From Paenibacillus sp. DMB20 (GTDB lineage: Bacteria; Bacillota; Bacilli; Paenibacillales; Paenibacillaceae), in NCBI RefSeq assembly GCF_000987955.1, contig NZ_LAZU01000031.1, positions 114,378 through 178,377 on the forward strand: DNA of 64,000 nt, given 5' to 3'. A program made the position numbers and the translations under genes. Position 1 is the stretch's first letter; every line of letters begins with the position of its first letter. Positions 8,858 to 19,801 of the stretch are shown piece after piece. A model generated the notes under the pieces. It worked only from the letters and a program-made list of their open reading frames with translations, searched no databases and was not told the DNA's origin.

Positions 8858-10198
8858 TTACGTATGATGCATGCCTGGTGTCGTAATGTCTGGAATGCCG
8901 GTTTCCGCACCGCCTTCGGTGGCTACAGGCTCTCCTATTTCCGGCAATGGCTTGATGCTGATCATGCCAAGGACCATAAATGCCGCAAGGGCCAGGTAGA
9001 AGAACGTCCAACTGCCGATCCCCGTCATCGTTCCTGAGCTAAGGAGAAACGGCGCAATGGCCGGCACAATCGATTGAGGCAGCGCGTTAGCCACGTTCAT
9101 GATGCCGAAGTCCTTGGCCGAATCCTCTTTTCGGGGAAGAATCCGGGCTACCAGTGCCATATCGACGGCAGAGAAGCAGCCGAATCCGAGCCCCAGAACG
9201 GCGGAAGCGATGACAAAGGCGTAGTAATTCGGAATAAACGCGAATACCAGCGTAGCCAGAACCATAATCAATGCAGACATATACAAAAACGGTTTTTGCT
9301 TGCGGAACTTATCGGACAGCATGCCGCCAAAGATACTTGTAACCGCCATCGCAATCATGGAAATGATATTGACGGTAGCCACGCTTGCCGTAGCCTGCGC
9401 TTCCGTGTATCCCATCCGGTTCACGAGCATGACGGTAAGATACAAGCTGCTGCAGTATCCCATCATCAGCAGAAACTTGGATACGACCGCCCAAGTGAAT
9501 GCCGGGAAGCGGCGCGGGCTGGGGTATATTTTGCTGAGCTTTTCGCTAAACGGAATCGCTTCTTTTTTCTTCCGGACGATTTCCACTTTGCCGTCCTGGA
9601 TCAGAAACAAGCTGAGAATCGGACCCACGATCCCAATCGCCGAAATCAAGGCCCATTTCGTTAACGATGAAGCGTCCGTCATAAAAGTCATGATGACCAT
9701 GCCGACCGCAATCGCAACGGGCATTACCAATCCCAGCATGCCGGATACGGTACCTTGTCTTTCTTCCTTAACCTGGTCGGGTATAAGCGCGGTATATGCG
9801 GCCATTCCGAAGTTGAAGAACAGCTGCGCGACGGCCCAGCCGATCATGATCAGCCAGATCGAAGACGTCATGCCGATCAATAAAAGAGCAGCACACCCGA
9901 TGAAAGGCCCGATCAGTATCCACGTCCGCCGGCGGCCGAATGATATATTGGTCCGGTCGCTGATGGCGCCACCCAAAGGATTGCCGATCAATGCGAAGAA
10001 CGCCCCGACGCCGGCAACCAAACCGTAAGAGGATGTATAACCGTTCGGATCAATCTCGATCATCTTGAATGTCAGCAACAGCGTTGCCGGTGTCATCAGT
10101 GCCAGCATCATGCAGCCGTAGCCTACCATGATGCCGAAAGTCAGCCGGCCCAAAGGCGTGCGAACCGGATCTTTCCCCTTAACTCCAGCCATTTTCAT
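8858..10198 (-). CDS. MFS transporter, probably for oligosaccharides or glycosides
   Basis: About 446 residues with twelve predicted membrane segments. The loop motif GGAISDRTNISFGRRRTW between helices 2 and 3 is typical of major facilitator and related sugar:cation symporters, and GGMLSDKFRKQKPF repeats it in the second half. First gene of an operon with two GH3 glycosidases, so it most likely imports their substrate (inference from context). The ATG at 10198 is very close to a G-rich ribosome-binding site; the ATG two codons downstream (10192) has better spacing. A perfect cre-like site lies 17 bases upstream, suggesting CcpA-mediated catabolite repression. Confidence 0.87.
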   Translation of the reverse strand: MKMAGVKGKDPVRTPLGRLTFGIMVGYGCMMLALMTPATLLLTFKMIEIDPNGYTSSYGLVAGVGAFFALIGNPLGGAISDRTNISFGRRRTWILIGPFIGCAALLLIGMTSSIWLIMIGWAVAQLFFNFGMAAYTALIPDQVKEERQGTVSGMLGLVMPVAIAVGMVIMTFMTDASSLTKWALISAIGIVGPILSLFLIQDGKVEIVRKKKEAIPFSEKLSKIYPSPRRFPAFTWAVVSKFLLMMGYCSSLYLTVMLVNRMGYTEAQATASVATVNIISMIAMAVTSIFGGMLSDKFRKQKPFLYMSALIMVLATLVFAFIPNYYAFVIASAVLGLGFGCFSAVDMALVARILPRKEDSAKDFGIMNVANALPQSIVPAIAPFLLSSGTMTGIGSWTFFYLALAAFMVLGMISIKPLPEIGEPVATEGGAETGIPDITTPGMHHT

Positions 10199-10214
10199 GC
10201 CCCCCCTCGTCTTT

Positions 10215-10228
10215 TGAAAACGATTACA
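10215..10228. promoter_or_regulatory. cre site (CcpA operator) before the MFS-GH3-GH3 operon
   Basis: TGAAAACGATTACA fits the B. subtilis cre consensus TGWAANCGNTNWCA at all 14 positions. Its place immediately upstream of the MFS start codon suits roadblock-type or promoter-blocking repression by CcpA. Confidence 0.72.
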
Positions 10229-10307
10229 GCCAAATTATAAACAAAACCGCCTTCTTCAAGACAGGCGGCTTGTTATAGTCTTATGGGGCTATTTTTAATC
10301 TGTTTTT

Positions 10308-10321
10308 TGTAAACGCTTTAT
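10308..10321. promoter_or_regulatory. Second, weaker cre-like site
   Basis: TGTAAACGCTTTAT, read in reverse as ATAAAGCGTTTACA, matches the cre consensus at 12 of 14 positions. It lies between the AraC-GH39 gene stop and the MFS gene, about 90 bp from the perfect site, so it may form a second CcpA contact. Confidence 0.45.
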
Positions 10322-10359
10322 CAATTTTGACCGGGGGGCATAAAAATGAACATAATTTC

Positions 10360-12891
10360 TTAATGCACCGGCGAAAGCTCGATCAACTGCACCTCGTGCG
10401 GTCCCAATTGGGAACCGATGGATGTCCCGTTCTCGATGTCCAGCACCTGCACATGCCTTCTAGGTTCAGAGCTTCCTTTAAGGTAAGCGATGTCCTCGCC
10501 GGTCAAGGATGCCGGGGCCCCCATCTCCACCCATGCATCATAGCTGCTGCCATGCTTGCGGCTAATGGTGCGGGTGACCATTTTATACGATCCTTTCGGC
10601 AGGCCGGCAAGTATGATGTCCATTTTTAAGGTCTTCTCATTTTTGAACCCGTTGTACCTGTGCGTCTCATCAATAAATGAAATGTCCCCCTGTGCATATA
10701 GATCATCATAATGACAGTAATTGTAGGTCAAGATCTGATACCCGCTGTTATTGGCCGTTACGACATAACCGTCCCCTTTGGCGATCAGACGGTCACCCAG
10801 CTTGGAGAGCAGCCGGTATGCATTCATTGCCGCTTTAGGAATGCCGTATTGTGCGATGAGGCCGAGGCCGCCGTGAAATAATTGAGGGGACGGAAACGTC
10901 TCCTCGATGTTGTCGCTCAGCACCCAGTAACCGAAACCGTGGATGGCATCCAGGTTATCCAGGATATTTTTGGCGATATAGGCCGCTTTATACAAGGTGT
11001 CATTGGTTAATTCGCGGTGATAAGCGGTCGAGTTCCATTCCGTCAGATAAATCTCGCGTCCCGAAAGACCCTGCTCGGCAAGCATTTCCAGCTCTTCCCC
11101 AAGCTTGTCTTTCAGAAAATCTGGATTTGACGATATTCCTCCAAACTCCTCCTGCAGCTTTCGATAAACACCGGGATCCAAAGTGAGATCCATATGCTCC
11201 GTATTCACTACGTTCCCGATCTCATCATGCGGATAAAAATGAAGAGGGATAAAGTCGGGAAGGCAGTGATTCTCCCGGCAGAAATCAAAAAAACGGAGGG
11301 TAACGGACCGCGAATTTGCAGTGATGATCCGTCCGGGGGCGCCGATTTGCAGGGCTTCGGAAATTCCTTTTACCGTCCGGTAGGTTCTTAAATACAGCTC
11401 ATGATATTCCTCTTCCGCGGCAGGCCAGAACACTTTGAACTCGGGCTCGTTCCAAAACTCGAACTTCCAGCCGGCGACCTCGGCCGCACCGTAACGGTTC
11501 ATGCAGTGGCGGACAAACTCACCGACCAGAGCGCACCACTTATCCAGGGATTTGGGCGGACTGGTGTAACTGGCCCTGTAGAACACCCTCTTATCCGGAT
11601 CGGCTGCCAGGGCGGAGGGCATAAAACCAAGCTCCACGAACGGCTTCAGCCTAATGGACAGCAAAAAATCGAACAACTGGTCCACCAACCTGAAGTTATG
11701 GCGGGGCTCTCCCGTTTCATCCTCGTCGTATACCATCATCCCGTCGTCAAAAATCCCGTGAAAGCGCAAGTACCGGAACGAACAGTTTTGCTGGACATAT
11801 TTCAGCTGCTGCTGCACGTCCGCATGGAGTCCTTCTTTCGCCTTCCCGATCGTGATCAGGTTCCTCCATGTATGTTTGAGCGCTTTCCCTGCAGCCGCCG
11901 CGTCGATCTCATAAACCCTGGTCTCGATGGCTTGAATCGGTACGTCCTGGGCCGATTGGCTACGCTGCAAATACTGACGGATGATGCCGAGCGCGCTGGA
12001 TTGATTGAAATGAAGGTAATTCGAAGAGATGTCTTTCTGTCTGCGCTCCATTCCCTTATCCGGACGGTACTGCTTTCGGTATTCATGAGGGGTCATATGG
12101 TAGCGGTTCTTGAAGGCGGCGTAAAAGGATTTGGCATTCGGGAATCCATGGCTTAAAGCTAAATCGGTAATGGGCAGATCTTCATAATGGAGCAGATCCT
12201 CCACCGCATTTTTCAGGCGTATGCTTGTCAAATAGGATTGAAAGTTCAACCCTATGTTTTCGCTGAAAAACTTGGACAGGTACGGCATGGATAAAAATTC
12301 GCGTTCGGCAATGGTTTGAAGGGAAAGCGGTTCTTTGTAATGCTCGTCAATATAGTTGATGATGCGCAGCATCCGTTCCATATATTTCTCGTTGATGGCG
12401 CCGCCGGAATCGGAGGTTTTGAACCGCTTCATCAGAATGGAGAACACGGCCAGCATGCGTATGCCCATATCAAGCTCGTAGGCCTCCCCCATCTTATGCT
12501 TGAGATGCACCATTTCCGCCAGCAGCTGGCGAATCTGATCCAACGCTCCTTTCTGCCCAGGTTCGGCTGTATGGGATTCGCAGATGAAGTTGATATCCTC
12601 GATTCCTTTGATATTTTCTTTCAGATAGGACATGGGAATCAAAAACGTAGCGATAATATTCATGTCCAACCCAATAACCTCATGAACGTGGCTTGAATTG
12701 ATCAAGAACACGTCTCCCTCGGTCAGCGTGTGCCGCTCATTGCCCACGGTCGCTTCCAAAGTGCCGCGCAGCACAAAAATAATCTCCACGCTGTTATGCC
12801 AATGGCTCGGCACATAATTCACGCGATGCAGAGATACATCAAACGGCAAGTGGTCCCCGGTCTCCACCAATTCGAATATGGAAGATTTCAA
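10360..12891 (-). CDS. AraC-family regulator fused to a GH39-type glycosidase domain
   Basis: 843-residue cytoplasmic protein in three parts. Residues 1-90 form a cupin-type sensor (HWHNSVEIIFVLRG and a VFLINSSHVHEV strand). Residues about 180-280 form a double AraC helix-turn-helix (SLQTIAEREFLSMPYLSKFF and DLALSHGFPNAKSFYAAFK). Residues about 300-843 form a GH39/xylosidase-like barrel that keeps the acid/base pair in EFWNEPEF (about 479) and the nucleophile glutamate in LTEWNS (about 616). Start is TTG with a G7 ribosome-binding site six bases away. The gene lies just upstream of, and in the same direction as, the MFS-GH3 operon, which it probably controls in response to an oligosaccharide. 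The barrel may serve as ligand sensor, as an enzyme that destroys the inducer, or both; sequence alone cannot decide. Confidence 0.85.
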   Translation of the reverse strand: MKSSIFELVETGDHLPFDVSLHRVNYVPSHWHNSVEIIFVLRGTLEATVGNERHTLTEGDVFLINSSHVHEVIGLDMNIIATFLIPMSYLKENIKGIEDINFICESHTAEPGQKGALDQIRQLLAEMVHLKHKMGEAYELDMGIRMLAVFSILMKRFKTSDSGGAINEKYMERMLRIINYIDEHYKEPLSLQTIAEREFLSMPYLSKFFSENIGLNFQSYLTSIRLKNAVEDLLHYEDLPITDLALSHGFPNAKSFYAAFKNRYHMTPHEYRKQYRPDKGMERRQKDISSNYLHFNQSSALGIIRQYLQRSQSAQDVPIQAIETRVYEIDAAAAGKALKHTWRNLITIGKAKEGLHADVQQQLKYVQQNCSFRYLRFHGIFDDGMMVYDEDETGEPRHNFRLVDQLFDFLLSIRLKPFVELGFMPSALAADPDKRVFYRASYTSPPKSLDKWCALVGEFVRHCMNRYGAAEVAGWKFEFWNEPEFKVFWPAAEEEYHELYLRTYRTVKGISEALQIGAPGRIITANSRSVTLRFFDFCRENHCLPDFIPLHFYPHDEIGNVVNTEHMDLTLDPGVYRKLQEEFGGISSNPDFLKDKLGEELEMLAEQGLSGREIYLTEWNSTAYHRELTNDTLYKAAYIAKNILDNLDAIHGFGYWVLSDNIEETFPSPQLFHGGLGLIAQYGIPKAAMNAYRLLSKLGDRLIAKGDGYVVTANNSGYQILTYNYCHYDDLYAQGDISFIDETHRYNGFKNEKTLKMDIILAGLPKGSYKMVTRTISRKHGSSYDAWVEMGAPASLTGEDIAYLKGSSEPRRHVQVLDIENGTSIGSQLGPHEVQLIELSPVH

Positions 12892-13061
12892 GCCGATCCC
12901 CCCCCTATCTCTATTGTTCTAAAAGCTCGTGCCATACGGGACAATACGTCTAATCCTCAATAATGTATTGTGTTTATCGAGACATTATCCCCCTCTTTTT
13001 GGCAGGCATGCTCCTTATTCCTATATCATAAGGTTTGGGTTCCTCCACTTTCAAATGGAAG

Positions 13062-13104
13062 AAAACCGAGCAAAGGCAAGGGTGAGTTCCTGCTTATCGC
13101 TCGG
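13062..13104 (-). terminator. Terminator after the nucleotidyltransferase gene
   Basis: Minus-strand hairpin with CCGAGC pairing GCTCGG and followed by TTTTCTT, starting just past the stop codon of the gene at 13117. Confidence 0.6.
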
Positions 13105-13115
13105 CTTGAGACAAA
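13100..13115. repeat. Short repeat shared with the modB terminator region
   Basis: CTCGGCTTGAGACAAA here is identical to 1219-1234. Similarity extends further upstream (TTCCTGCTT in both). Both copies sit at the 3' end of minus-strand genes. Confidence 0.7.
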
Positions 13116-13116
13116 T

Positions 13117-13798
13117 TCATTGATAGGTATGTAATATATTTTGGCACCAGTTAATCAAAATAGAGTAACATTGATCAATTTCTATGTTACTTTTACAGGC
13201 CAGCATTTTGCGGTTGTTTGAAAGATCAATGATCTCCTTATCCAGTCCACTGAGCTTGGTTGATAACTCAGTTCTGCTTTTTACATAGTTGCCTGTTTCT
13301 AATCGATGCTTCGCTTGCAGGATATAAAAAGTTCCTTTTAGTAATTTCATTAAAGATAAAGCATTGTTATTACCATAAATATAACTATGGGATATGGCAT
13401 GGTATAAATTTGCAGCACCGATTGTCACGCTCTGTTTTATATATTCATTGTTGATTTCGGGTATGAAATGACTCATTTCTTTATATAACGGTTTTGTATC
13501 ATGGTAAAGTTGGAAAAGATCGTGTTTCGGCCAATTCATTAATTCGTTTTTCCCGCATATGAAACCGCAAGCTTTATCATGAAACGGCATGGCTGCAATC
13601 AATTTCTTGTATAACAGCATATCGGCCAAATCAATTGTATCCAGAATTAAAACAATATCAATATCGCTTTCGGCCGTGGCCTCTCCACGTTGATAGCTGC
13701 CCTGCAGGCCAATAAACTGTACCCTGTCCGAAAACGTATCGAATATTTTTTTCGGTCAGTCCGTCCGTCCAGTTTTCTATATCGAAATTCTTGTTCAC
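13117..13798 (-). CDS. Nucleotidyltransferase-fold protein, frameshifted
   Basis: The N-terminus has the polymerase-beta-type nucleotidyltransferase signature: LQGSYQRGEATAESDIDIVL, with the G-S motif and the two metal-binding aspartates (DID), near residues 35-55. A helical C-terminal part of about 140 residues follows, with the look of aminoglycoside or unknown-substrate nucleotidyltransferases. The start GTG at 13798 has an AGAGGCG ribosome-binding site. The frame breaks at the T7 run 13746-13752; removing one base joins 17 N-terminal codons to the rest and gives 226 residues. A single-gene transcript is likely, as terminators flank it. Substrate unknown; an antibiotic or a small-molecule target are both possible. 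Confidence 0.65.
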
Positions 13799-13881
13799 TT
13801 TATACGCCTCTTTTATAAATTTTATTTAATTACGAAATTCTCAGTTAGTAGAGTATACTATCATTTCACGTTGAATCATAT

Positions 13882-13930
13882 AAAAAAAGCCGAGGATACA
13901 CAGAAGTCATTTTCTGCGTTTTCGCTCGGC
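13882..13930 (-). terminator. Terminator region downstream of the SLH beta-helix gene
   Basis: Minus-strand GCCGAG/CTCGGC stem followed by seven T. It is 140 bases past the SLH protein stop and is the nearest terminator on that strand. Confidence 0.6.
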
Positions 13931-14072
13931 TGGCAGTCTAACATTTTAAACATAACTCGCAGTCTTGAATCGGGAAGGACACAAATGGATTCCTCCATAT
14001 CCCTAATTTGGCTAAGTAAAATCGGAATAGGGAATCACGGGCATTCCCCTGCCCAAAATCCATCGGCTGTAC

Positions 14073-17000
14073 TTACTCGCTCAGCATCGAAAGGATTACG
14101 CTTATCGATTCTGCACGGGTAGCATGGTCATTTGGCGCAAACGCGCCTCCGCCTCTTCCTTGAACAAGTTTGGCTTCCAATGCCGCAGCCAAATACGGTT
14201 TGGCCCAGGCAGGAATTTGTTCAGCATCCTTAAAGGAAACCTTGGCTTGCGAATCCAGAGGAAGATCCTTCGCCCTGGCGATCATCACAGCCATTTCAAG
14301 CCGGGTGACTTTTTGTGCCGGACGGAAGCTGTGATCGGAATACCCCGTAATGATTCCGGCTTCTATGGCCCCAGCAATAAATGGTCTGGCCCACGAAGGA
14401 ATCCGGTCGTTATCTTTTAAATTTTACGTTCTCCTGCCGTTCCAATTTTAAAGCCCGCCCTAATAAAACCGCGAACTCGGCACGGGAAATTTTCGCATCG
14501 GGACGGAAGGTCCCGTCTTTGTAGCCTTGTACCCATCCAAGTTCAACCGCTTCCCGGATCGCCTTTTCGGCCCAGTGTCCTTTAACATCCGTGAGCTCTG
14601 CGTTTGGCTTCGTCGGTTTTGGCTGTCCAGCGTCTGCCTGGCCGCCTTCTTCCGCTGGCTTCGTTGGCTTGGTTTTCTCCGGATCCTCTGTCTTAGGAAC
14701 GGATGGAGCCGGAACATAGGTCGATGACCCGCCGCCGGAACCACCCGAGCCGGATGTAACCCCATCGGTTTTAACCCTTGCACTTGGCCCATCGCTGCTC
14801 CAGTGATCGTGCTCATTACCGGCTTCAACCTTGAACGTGTACGATGTATCAGGATTCAATCCGGTCACATCATATCGGTAAACAGATCCGGTGACGGTTG
14901 CGATCTCCATGCCGTCACGATAGATTTTGTAATCCTTCACTTGGTTCGCGATGACCTCGCCGGACCAGGTTAAAGTGATGCTCGATGTAGATGCTTGATC
15001 TGCCTTAAGTTTGCCATGCTTCCAGGTAGGTGCCGTACGATCCGGATTCATGCTGGATTTGAATTCGGCTACGGCTGCATTCAAAGCGAGGACAGCAGCA
15101 TGAATGTCATTTTGCGCAACGTCCTCACCGTTCCAAACGTCCTCTGCCTTCTCTATGGCCACAAACAGCCTCAGCATTGCTTCGGACGGATATTGGCCGG
15201 GCTCCGTTCCTTCAACGGCTTCGGCGTAAACCGCTTTTGCTGCGGTGATCGCTTCATTCAATTTGCTTTTATCCACAGGCGCCCCCGGATTAACGATCAC
15301 CGAGGCTTGAAATAGGGACACCGCTTCCTGAAGCGCAGCCACAGCCGCATCGACTTCCGCCTGAGATGCCTTTTCCTTGCCCAAAACCTCCCTGGCCCTT
15401 TCAATTGCATCAAACAGGAGAGCTTTTGATCCCGCGGGATATTGCCCCGGTTCATTGCCTTCCACGGCCGGTTCATATACGCTTTGCGCCGCGGTTATCG
15501 TCTGCTCCAACACCGTCTTATCGATTTTATGCCGAACGGGAAGGGTAAGCTTTGCCGCCTGCTTCGTTACCTTCTCATCCGTTGACGCATATTTGACGTT
15601 GTCAAAAGCAAAGGTGCGCCCATTCGCGGCATCCCACAGAAACCCAAGGACAATCCGGTCAAAGTCTTTGATCGCGGTCGTCGTTTTGACCAACTGACCG
15701 TCGATATACATTTTCAAATCGACTCCGGAAGTGTAATCCCACTTCAGTTCATGCCAGCCTTTGCTCCGCTTGACCGGCGTTTCTTCCCATGCGCTGGATA
15801 CATTGCTTGCCCGGACCGAATAATAATCCAAGGAGCCGTAGCTGCTCCCATCGTATAGCAAGCCCATTCCCGCCAGCAGCGTGCTTCTTGCATTCCCGAC
15901 ATGGGCAACGACCCTCGTTTTCGCCGATTTGGACCCGTCGTCGTACATCATCATGGTTACGATTCCCTGCTGTTTCGATCCGAACAGTTTCTGAATCGCG
16001 TTGCTCCCGTTTCCGGTAACGAATAAGGCGCTTTTGTTGCCTTGGTAAGCAACGGCATCGGAGATGGCCCCGGTCTGGATCTCGGTCCCGGTCTCCGGCA
16101 TAAAGTCTCCCCATCCCGCTTCAAAGCTTTGAGTGTATAGCAGGTCCTTGTATTCTTCCACATCCGCCGATACTTCGATTTCATCTGTGCCGGAGAGATC
16201 TCCGACTGCCTTCAGTACTCCCGTCTCCTGATCGATCGTCACCTGATCATGGTTCGCCTTATATCGAACGTGAGTGTAAGGCGCATGCTCCATGACCAAG
16301 CCGTCCTCCGTGACTCCGTCTATCCGCAGCCGAACCTGGGGTCCAGCCTCGGATAACTCATTATGGTCCGACGCTACCTGATAGGATACGACCTCGGATG
16401 CTTCATGAACCGTAACGTGCGCCTCGGCATAAACCGAAGGATTCACGGTGCTTTCAGCCCGGATGGTCGCCTCCCCCGGTTTCATCGGCATCACGAATCC
16501 GCTCGAATTCACGGCGGCCACCTGCGCATCGCTGCTCGACCATTTGACTCCTTTAAACCAGGCATCCTGCGGTTCAAATGCTGCAGCTAACGTTTTCCCC
16601 GCTTGCTGAGCGTACAAGTCCAGCTTGTCATGGCTTAGTTTTATCGACGATGGAAGCACTTCAGGTGACTGATTCCCCGGTTCATCGTTCGAATATTCAT
16701 GAGCGCCGATATCGATTTTTTCATCTATTATTGGATTGTTGAAAAAATCCTTATCCGCTGCGCCCCACACCGAAGGCGTTTTCGCCCGGATATCGAGCCC
16801 TGCATTAATCGCCGGCGAACCCGGCAGGAGTTTGTATCCGTTCAATTGTTCGACATCGAAGAAGCCGGAATCAGCATGAACGATATCTTTAGGCTCTTCC
16901 CCGGGTCTTGCGAATTTGGGGCTTTGGAAAATATTGTTCTCTACCGCAGCGCCCGGAAAGACGGTATCCTTGATGCCGGTGCCGGGGTAAAAAAATATTG

Positions 17001-18415
17001 TTTTGAATCTCCCCGCCGGAAAACGAGCTTGCTCCCATGGGCGTATCCGCTTTGGAGTAGAAGATGTTGTTATACAATTTGGCGTATTTGCCTGAGGCGT
17101 TAAAGATTTTGGTGGAAATATTCGAATCCGTAAAGAACGTATTATTATGAATGATCGGCGCATATCTCTCTTGCGTCGGCAAATAATGCAGCAGGTATCT
17201 GCCGTCCCCGTCATTCACGCTCACGTTATACCGGGCCACGGAATTGGTGGAGCCGTCCATGAAGAGCATAAAGCCCCCGCGATTGCTGTGGCTATAGTTG
17301 TATTGATACAGCGTGCCCTCGCAGAACATGTCCACGTCAAAAGCTTGTCCGTCGTTATATCCGTAGATCCCCCCATATACCTCGTTGAACTGCATGGTCA
17401 TATCCTTCACGCCGATAACCCATAAACCGGCGTAATTGACGTTTCCGACATCCTTGGCGGAATGCTTGACGACCGTGTTGTATTCCATCCTGCCGTTCGT
17501 GCCCACATTGCTCATCACAAAGCCGTCGCCTTGAACCTCTTCCACGTAGTTGTTGTTGAATATAATATTCTTTAGCACTCTCGGGAAGTTGGCATTGATA
17601 TCTCCCTCTTTATAGAGCCCTGCATTGCGGATTCCTTCGATATCCACCCGCTTCACGATATTGCCCTCAACCAAAACATCCGAAATGTTGCCGAGGATCA
17701 GGATCCCCCCGCTTCCTATTTTCCAACCTTTCGGATTTCCGTTCACATCGTGTATATAGTTATTCTTGATCACAATGCCCATGTGGGGATTGGCTTCCCA
17801 TTCCGTGACGGTGGTTGAAGCCGTGCGGATATTGATTCCTGCCCGTTGGGAAATCACGTCCGGGTTATAGTTTGTCAGCTCAAAATTGGAGAACTCCAGA
17901 TAGCTTCCTTCCACCACGTCGATGGTTGCCGACATCGTCTTATCAACCACGCCTTTATAATTCTCAACGATGGCAGACCTCTCGGTCGTCGTTGTCCCGT
18001 TTCCGTTGATGACAGGGCGGCCATTCTTCTCGATGTCGTCGTAGCTGCTAAATACGATGGGAGCTTCTTTCGTCCCGGAAACACCTCTAAGCTTGAGCGA
18101 GCCGTTCCATACATCCCCTGCTTTAAATAAAATGCGATCGCTCGGCCCAAACTTGGTGCCGTTCACTTTATCCAGAGTTGCCCAGGCCTGATCCACGGAC
18201 CTCCCGTCGTTCGAATCATCTCCGTCATTGCTTACGTAATAAATATTTCCCGTTTCCGTCCCGGCCGGTACCGCGTTCTCATTGAAACCCGTCCCTGCAG
18301 CAGCGGCGATCTCCTGGTTGCCGGGCAGCATAGGAATGGCCAGCGTTACTCCTAAGGCAACGCAAAGGCATGCAGATAAAAACTTTTGAATAGATCGGTT
18401 CCTGCGATGGTTCAT
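14073..18415 (-). CDS. SLH-anchored right-handed beta-helix exoprotein, two frameshifts
   Basis: Very large secreted protein, about 1446 residues after correction. It begins with a signal peptide ending near VALGVTLAIPMLPGNQEIAA. A right-handed parallel beta-helix (about 55-500) opens with YYVSNDGDDSNDGRS, as in pectate lyase-like carbohydrate enzymes. Then follow an Ig-like BIG2 domain, a LamG-like lectin fold (HVGNARSTLLAGMGLLYDG), two FIVAR-type helical repeats (VYEPAVEGNEPGQYP and VYAEAVEGTEPGQYP), a fibronectin III domain and three SLH repeats (TDVKGHWAEKAIREAVELG, FKDNDRIPSWARPFI, SFKDAEQIPAWAKPYL) that bind pyruvylated cell-wall polymer. Frames break at A7 16989-16995 and T4 14415-14418; one base less at each restores one frame. 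Probable role: surface-displayed polysaccharide lyase or binding protein. The gene starts 34 bases after a membrane foldase-like gene, likely one operon. Confidence 0.8.
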
Positions 18416-18449
18416 TTCACTAACCTCCTACATTGTCGTGTAATGACTG

Positions 18450-19518
18450 TTACGAGAACGAAATTTGCTCCAGCACCTCCTGATTCATACGAATTTGTGT
18501 TTCACGCAGACGCTCATCCATCTGCTGCTCTAGCTGCTGCTCCATATAGATTTGGACCAAGGCGGATTTAACCTGATCATAGGGTGCATAGCCTTTGCTC
18601 TTGGCCTCAAGAAGCCTGTACATGATTACTCCATCATCATCCTGCGCCATATCCGTAAAATCGCCGGGCCGCATGGACATCAACATCTTCTGCAAGTTAT
18701 ATGCTGCGGCGTCATCCTTGGATTTAACGTCTAGATCCAACGTTTCCCGTTGATATTCAATGCCTTGAGCATGCTTTAAACGTCCGATGGCTTCCTGAAC
18801 GCCCATATTTTCCGTAAGCACATACTTCTGAAGGCTCTTTAACCGGTTAGAAGCATCGATACCTTTGGTAATGCGGATTTTCTCATATTCAAACACATAG
18901 CCCTGGTGAAAATAATCGCTTTTGACTCTTTCATAGAACGGCTTAAGCTCGGCATCGGTAAGGAGCTTCCCCTTCTCCTTGGCCAAGGTATCGATGAAGT
19001 GCTGCAAATTCATGCTGTGCGTGTATGAGTAAAATTCTTCGGCTTCATATTCCCGAGGACCGTAAATGGGCTGATCATTACGGAGTTTCCGCTGCCGATC
19101 GTTGTTTTCCGAAGCCAGCTTTTTCAAAAAGGTTTTGTAGGAAATGTCTTGCAGGATGCCATGCTCTTTCATCAGGATTTGTTCGACTTTGATTTTTTTC
19201 AAATCCTCAATCGTTTTTTTGTTTCGCGTATTCCAGTGGGCGTTCTCCCTGATAGGTAGTGGTCCAGAAGTTGTTGCTGGGATCGGCATTGTATTTGCGC
19301 TTGAAGTAACTCGCCGTCAAGGCCTTGTTCTGTCGCAAAAAAACACGGAATTCCTGAACGGTGACAGGATAATCATCAATGGTAAGCACAACCGCGTCCT
19401 CCGAGATGAAGGCTGTACTTCTCCACACCGCAGCGGCTGCAAGAATGATCGCCACCGTCACGATGAGACTGAATAGCAGGAGCCTGATTGTCCGGACAGA
19501 ATATTTTCCCCTTAACAT
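18450..19518 (-). CDS. Membrane-anchored SurA/PrsA-like peptidyl-prolyl isomerase family protein, frameshifted
   Basis: 355 residues after correction. An uncleaved N-terminal membrane helix (RLLLFSLIVTVAIILAAAAV) is followed by an extracytoplasmic helical region with the SurA_N-like VLTIDDYPVTVQEFRVFL opening and a C-terminal helix pair rich in Gln and Glu. A clear parvulin active site is not recognised, so catalytic activity is uncertain; a chaperone-like role is the cautious reading. The frame breaks at the T7 run 19214-19220; one base less joins the two parts. It lies directly upstream of the SLH beta-helix gene (34-base gap), suggesting that it assists the folding of that exoprotein outside the membrane (inference). 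A cre-like site precedes the start. Confidence 0.65.
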
Positions 19519-19537
19519 GATCCTCTCCCCTCTCGTT

Positions 19538-19551
19538 TAAAAGCGCTTTCA
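19538..19551. promoter_or_regulatory. cre-like site before the foldase/SLH exoprotein operon
   Basis: TAAAAGCGCTTTCA differs from the cre consensus TGWAANCGNTNWCA only at position 2. It is 20 bases upstream of the foldase-like start codon, which suggests glucose repression of the exoprotein operon. Confidence 0.55.
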
Positions 19552-19737
19552 TTACGTCCTATTATAGGCAAGCTTGAAATCCGGGCAGAATGAATAAATT
19601 AGACGGATGCCAGACGATTTTTACCTCTTATACTATGCCTGATTGTTCGAAGAGCAAAAAAGCTGAAGCTGTCAGAGAGCAAAAGATCCATGGCATTATT
19701 CTAAACGGGAGCGTGAGCTTCCTGATCACCGGATACC

Positions 19738-19785
19738 AAAAAAAGCCGAGCACATCTCGGGAAAGTCGTCCCGGGAGTGCTCGGC
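19738..19785 (-). terminator. Terminator after the GNAT gene
   Basis: On the minus strand GCCGAGCAC pairs with GTGCTCGGC around an inner TCCCGGGA/TCTCGGGA stem, followed by seven T. It starts 17 bases past the acetyltransferase stop. Confidence 0.82.
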
Positions 19786-19801
19786 TTCGATCGCTGGTAG
19801 G

